Source of the DNA: an uncultured Sanguibacteroides sp.
GTDB lineage: Bacteria; Bacteroidota; Bacteroidia; Bacteroidales; Marinifilaceae
Direction: 5' to 3'
Length of the DNA stretch: 64,000 nucleotides
NCBI RefSeq assembly: GCF_900543425.1
Contig: NZ_UQRQ01000011.1
Span: 1-64,000 of the forward strand
A program made the position numbers and the translations under genes. Position 1 is the first letter of the stretch; every line of letters begins with the position of its first letter. Positions 60,889 through 64,000 of the stretch are shown here, piece by piece. The notes beneath the pieces were generated by a model. It did not search any database, was not told the DNA's origin, and was given only the letters and a program-made list of their open reading frames with translations.

Positions 60889-62433
60889 ATGTCACTTAAA
60901 AGAAATGTTCTTGATTTAAGAAAGAGAAAAGAGATTGTTCTTCAAGGAGGTGGCGAAGAGGCGATTAAGAAGCAGGCTGCCATGGGAAAATTGACAGCTC
61001 GCGAACGAATTGAAGCCATTCTCGACAAAGATTCTTTCCACGAATACGACATGTTCGTAGAGCATCAGGCAAAAGATTTTGACATGGATAAAAAGGTTCT
61101 TCACGGGGACGGTGTGATCATCGGTACCGGTACCATTTACGGTGAACCTGTATGTATTTATGCACAAGATTTTACGGTAGCAGGAGGTTCTTTAGGACTC
61201 ATGCATGCCCGCAAAATCACCAAAATCATGGACCATGCTTTGAAAATGCGTATGCCTTTAATCGGTATTAACGATTCCGGTGGTGCCCGTATTCAAGAAG
61301 GAGTCGACTCTTTAGCCGGATACGGAGAAATTTTCTTCCGCAATACCCAAGCATCAGGAGTAATCCCCCAATTATCTGTTATTTTAGGTCCTTGTGCGGG
61401 AGGAGCTGTTTATTCTCCGGCCTTGACTGACTTCGTTTTCGTGGTAGATAATATCTCTAAAATGTTTATTACAGGACCTGAGGTCGTGAAAACAGTTCTG
61501 GGAGAAGAAATTTCCATGGAAGAGTTAGGCGGAGCAAAAGTACATAGTCAAGTTAGTGGAAACGCCCATTTCTTCGCACCAACCGAGCACGAATGTTTTG
61601 AGCAAATCAAAAAATTACTAACCTTCATTCCGTGGAGTAATCAAGCGAAAGCAAAACCATTCCCACCTAAACCTCCCAAACCGGAATACAAAATTGAAAA
61701 AATAGTTCCAGCAGATCCGACTCAACCTTATGACGTGAGAGACGTTATCAGGGCCGTAGCCGATGACTCGGATTTCTTGGAAGTTCAACAAGAATTTGCA
61801 CAGAATATCGTTGTAGGTTTCGGCCGTATCGACGGAGAAACAATCGGTTTCGTGGCCAACCAACCCTGTGTCTTGGCAGGTGTATTGGACTGTGACTCCT
61901 CTGATAAAGCCGGAAGATTCATTCGTTTCTGTGATGCTTTCAATATTCCATTGGTAACTTTCGAGGACATGCCGGGATATTTACCGGGAGCGGAACAAGA
62001 ACACATGGGAGTTATTCGTCACGGAGCCAAAGTTTTATATGCTTACAGTGAAGCTACCGTACCCAAAGTAACCGTTATCTTAAGAAAGGCTTACGGAGGA
62101 GGTTATATTGCCATGAACTCCCGTCATTTGAAAGCAGACTTCATGTTCGCGTGGCCAACAGCCGAAATTGCGGTAATGGGCCCGGAAGGTGCTGCCAACA
62201 TTATTTTTAGAAAAGAGATCATGTCGGCCGAAAATCCGGAAGAGATGCGCAAAATTAAGGTAGCCGAATACCGGGAAAAATTTGCGAATCCCTATGTAGC
62301 TGCATCTAAAGGTTACATCGACTCTGTTATCGAACCGGAAGAGACCCGGAAAATATTAAAACACTCTATCGAGGTATCCAGCAATAAATCGGTTATGACT
62401 CCTGCTAAAAAACACGGGATTCCTCCATTTTAA
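60889..62433 (+). CDS. mmdA: Biotin-dependent acyl-CoA carboxyltransferase (methylmalonyl-CoA decarboxylase alpha / PccB type)
   Basis: A 514-residue carboxyltransferase subunit. It starts with a K-L-T-A-R-E-R-I-E motif, has the N-lobe G-G-S-L-G and N-D-S-G-G-A-R-I-Q-E-G acyl-CoA/oxyanion motifs near residue 122, L-G-P-C-A-G-G-A-V-Y-S-P near 163, and the C-lobe D-M-P-G-Y-L-P-G near 362 and Y-G-G-G-Y-I-A-M near 403. In Bacteroidales this protein works in propionate formation from succinate, or as propionyl-CoA carboxylase; sequence alone does not decide. It is paired with a biotin carrier gene 17 bases on. Confidence 0.9.
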   Translation: MSLKRNVLDLRKRKEIVLQGGGEEAIKKQAAMGKLTARERIEAILDKDSFHEYDMFVEHQAKDFDMDKKVLHGDGVIIGTGTIYGEPVCIYAQDFTVAGGSLGLMHARKITKIMDHALKMRMPLIGINDSGGARIQEGVDSLAGYGEIFFRNTQASGVIPQLSVILGPCAGGAVYSPALTDFVFVVDNISKMFITGPEVVKTVLGEEISMEELGGAKVHSQVSGNAHFFAPTEHECFEQIKKLLTFIPWSNQAKAKPFPPKPPKPEYKIEKIVPADPTQPYDVRDVIRAVADDSDFLEVQQEFAQNIVVGFGRIDGETIGFVANQPCVLAGVLDCDSSDKAGRFIRFCDAFNIPLVTFEDMPGYLPGAEQEHMGVIRHGAKVLYAYSEATVPKVTVILRKAYGGGYIAMNSRHLKADFMFAWPTAEIAVMGPEGAANIIFRKEIMSAENPEEMRKIKVAEYREKFANPYVAASKGYIDSVIEPEETRKILKHSIEVSSNKSVMTPAKKHGIPPF

Positions 62434-62450
62434 CTTTAAAACATACCACG

Positions 62451-62765
62451 ATGAGCAATTGTAAATACGATAGCCTGGAAATTGACGGGTTAAAATACAA
62501 AACTCACCTGACGACAAAATTTACCAATCGTCAGAAATGGGAAAAACCGGATCCGGGAAATGTTACGACTCACATTCCGGGATCCATTATAGATATCTAT
62601 GTTCAAGAGGGACAAGAGGTTGAAGCGGGTGATCTGTTATGCCTGCTGGAAGCCATGAAGATGCACAATAAAGTGCTCGCTCCGATTTCCGGACATGTAA
62701 AAAAAATCCATGTAAAAAAAGGAGACAAACTTCCCAAAGACACGTCAATGTTCGAGATAGAATAA
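62451..62765 (+). CDS. Biotin carboxyl carrier protein
   Basis: A 104-residue biotinyl-domain protein. The biotin site is L-E-A-M-K-M near residue 68, inside a hammerhead fold with the flanking I-P-G-S-I-I-D-I-Y-V and I-S-G-H-V-K-K-I-H-V repeats. The first 35 residues form a short carrier-specific extension. It serves the adjoining carboxyltransferase. The membrane subunits (OadB/OadG type) usual in a sodium-pumping decarboxylase are not next to it, nor is a biotin carboxylase. Confidence 0.92.
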   Translation: MSNCKYDSLEIDGLKYKTHLTTKFTNRQKWEKPDPGNVTTHIPGSIIDIYVQEGQEVEAGDLLCLLEAMKMHNKVLAPISGHVKKIHVKKGDKLPKDTSMFEIE

Positions 62766-62767
62766 CG

Positions 62768-62792
62768 AAAAGCCGCCCTTCGGGGCGGCTTT
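62768..62792 (+). terminator. UUCG-capped hairpin after the biotin carrier gene
   Basis: A ten-bp stem (AAAGCCGCCC with its complement) capped by TTCG starts three bases after the stop. Only three T follow and the ABC gene begins 17 bases on, so it may be a partial terminator that sets the ratio of expression. Confidence 0.7.
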
Positions 62793-62808
62793 AAACAAAC
62801 CTAACATC

Positions 62809-63726
62809 ATGAGTTTCTTCAAAGCGATAGACATCGTTAAAACTTATACCCAACACGTAGCCTTAGATCATGTTTCCATTGACATCCCGGAAGGCTCAAT
62901 CTACGGCCTATTAGGTCCCAACGGAGCGGGAAAAACTTCTTTAATTCGAATCATTAACCAAATCACCGCTCCCGATGCCGGAGAACTGTTATTCAAAGGT
63001 AATCCTTTACAACGGTCAGACGTAAACCATATCGGTTATTTGCCGGAGGAACGGGGATTGTACAAAAAGATGAGAGTCGGAGAACAAGCTGTATACCTCG
63101 CCCGCCTCAAGGGTATAAGCAAAAAAGAGGCTATTGACCGATTGAAAATGTGGTTTGAAAAATTCGAAATCGGAAACTGGTGGGACAGGAAAGTGGAAGA
63201 ATTATCAAAAGGTATGGCGCAAAAAGTTCAATTTATCACCACCGTACTCCACGAACCGGAATTATTGATCTTCGATGAACCTTTCAGCGGATTTGATCCT
63301 ATCAATGTGGAGCTACTGAAAAGAGAAATTCTGGAATTACGGCGTAAAGGTACAACTATCATTTTCTCCACTCATAACATGGCATCCGTCGAAGAAATTT
63401 GCAGTCACATCGCTTTGATTAACAAGTCCCGGAAAATTATCGAAGGCCCCATTAATCAAATCCGGGAAAAATACGCGAGCAATACTTATAAATTAACTTG
63501 CAGGTACAATTCTCAATTTCTCCCGGAACAAATTCTCGGAAACGAATTCGAAATCATATCTCAACGGATAGAAGGAGATATGCAGGAAATCGTTCTGCAA
63601 CAAACCCGACCTTGTACCTCGAATATCTTATTAAACAGGGTATTACCCGAAACCGAAATCATTTCTTTCCAAAAAATCATTCCCGGAATGAACGATATTT
63701 TTATTAAACTGGTAAAAGAGCAATAA
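62809..63726 (+). CDS. ABC transporter ATP-binding protein (NatA type)
   Basis: A 305-residue ABC ATPase. Walker A is G-P-N-G-A-G-K-T-S near residue 37, the signature is L-S-K-G-M-A-Q-K near 133, Walker B is L-L-I-F-D-E-P-F-S-G-F-D near 155 and the switch His is F-S-T-H-N near 190. The ~90-residue C-terminal extension is typical of ABC-2 exporter ATPases of the NatA/YhaQ group. It is followed at 12 bases by its permease gene. Cargo unknown. Confidence 0.9.
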   Translation: MSFFKAIDIVKTYTQHVALDHVSIDIPEGSIYGLLGPNGAGKTSLIRIINQITAPDAGELLFKGNPLQRSDVNHIGYLPEERGLYKKMRVGEQAVYLARLKGISKKEAIDRLKMWFEKFEIGNWWDRKVEELSKGMAQKVQFITTVLHEPELLIFDEPFSGFDPINVELLKREILELRRKGTTIIFSTHNMASVEEICSHIALINKSRKIIEGPINQIREKYASNTYKLTCRYNSQFLPEQILGNEFEIISQRIEGDMQEIVLQQTRPCTSNILLNRVLPETEIISFQKIIPGMNDIFIKLVKEQ

Positions 63727-63738
63727 GATTAAACTACT

Positions 63739-64000
63739 ATGAACAAAACTTTAATTATTATCAACCGGGAATTCACGACAAGGGTTCGCAAAAAAACATT
63801 CCTGATCGTCACGATCTTCGTCCCGATTCTTTTTGCTTTATTTTATGCTTTTTTAATGTGGATGTTATTAAGAAACGATCAGCAAAAACGGGATATTGCT
63901 GTCATCAACCACTCTTCTATCGAACAACCTTTTAAGCAGATTAACAATACCACTTTCACCTATTTGGATCAGGATATTCCGGAAAGTGATTTTGCTCAAT
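63739..64000 (+). CDS. ABC-2 type permease (NatB-like), cut by the window end
   Basis: The first 87 codons of a membrane permease. It starts N-K-T-L-I-I-I-N-R-E-F-T-T-R-V-R-K-K-T-F-L, the usual cytoplasmic start of NatB/YhaP-type permeases, then a membrane span at about residues 22-45 and the beginning of the large extracytoplasmic domain (D-I-A-V-I-N-H-S). The rest lies outside the window. It pairs with the ATPase gene 12 bases upstream. Confidence 0.88.
   Translation, partial: MNKTLIIINREFTTRVRKKTFLIVTIFVPILFALFYAFLMWMLLRNDQQKRDIAVINHSSIEQPFKQINNTTFTYLDQDIPESDFAQ

Overview
This window comes from a chromosome of a gut Bacteroidales, most probably the Odoribacteraceae (Butyricimonas or Odoribacter-like; the genus is inference). 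The supporting signs are a SusC/SusD pair with its own FecR anti-sigma factor and ECF sigma factor, a TamB-TamL pair, DUF5063, DUF2027-Smr and calycin-like/PCMD lipoproteins, the long form of urocanate hydratase, and many promoters of the Bacteroidota type (TTG or TTTG, 19-20 bases, then TAnnTTTG). The window holds about 50 protein genes, four intact tRNAs, the SRP RNA and several unannotated structured RNA candidates.

Layout. 1-4.4 kb: a small secreted Ig-fold protein, a large ABC-2 permease/M1-like/golvesin-like fusion, and the wreck of a second Ig-fold gene. 4.4-12.4 kb: housekeeping genes (menG, obg, hpt, purE), a YhiM homologue and a helix-hairpin-helix outer-membrane protein. 12.4-19.7 kb: a complete histidine operon (hisG-D-C-B-H-A-F-IE, leftward) with a leader that has all parts of a transcription attenuator: promoter, a short leader peptide with seven His codons, and competing antiterminator and terminator. 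19.8-30.6 kb: calycin/PCMD lipoproteins, one split by an in-frame stop, then a FecR/ECF-sigma-controlled SusC/SusD uptake locus with a peptidase-like lipoprotein. 30.7-36.2 kb: a UshA-like phosphoesterase, a candidate 225-nt RNA, and a short contractile-tail operon (sheath, two tube proteins, DUF5908) with its own promoter and no baseplate, spike or ATPase genes.

36.1-46.7 kb: tRNA-Pro, trxB, a DUF2027-Smr protein, hutU, a candidate 139-nt RNA, a decayed tRNA-Thr copy, a GT90-type glycosyltransferase, two tRNA-Thr genes, SRP RNA, a two-gene signalling pair with a degenerate receiver, and a DUF5063/3'-5' exonuclease operon. 47.0-53.3 kb is the most accessory part. It has a tRNA-Ser whose 3' end is duplicated downstream in a ~120-bp direct repeat, a truncated acetyltransferase, a hybrid histidine kinase, an IbrA/IbrB/GNAT-type trio (PP-loop ATPase, ParB-like protein, acetyltransferase) and an XRE regulator. 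53.4-64 kb returns to core functions: TamL-TamB, a biotin-dependent acyl-CoA carboxylase/decarboxylase pair and an ABC-2 exporter that runs off the end.

The strongest candidates for something undescribed are the his attenuator, the minimal contractile-tail operon, the two structured RNAs at 32.3 and 40.7 kb, and the IbrAB-GNAT trio. All functional statements are read from sequence patterns alone; no database search was run.
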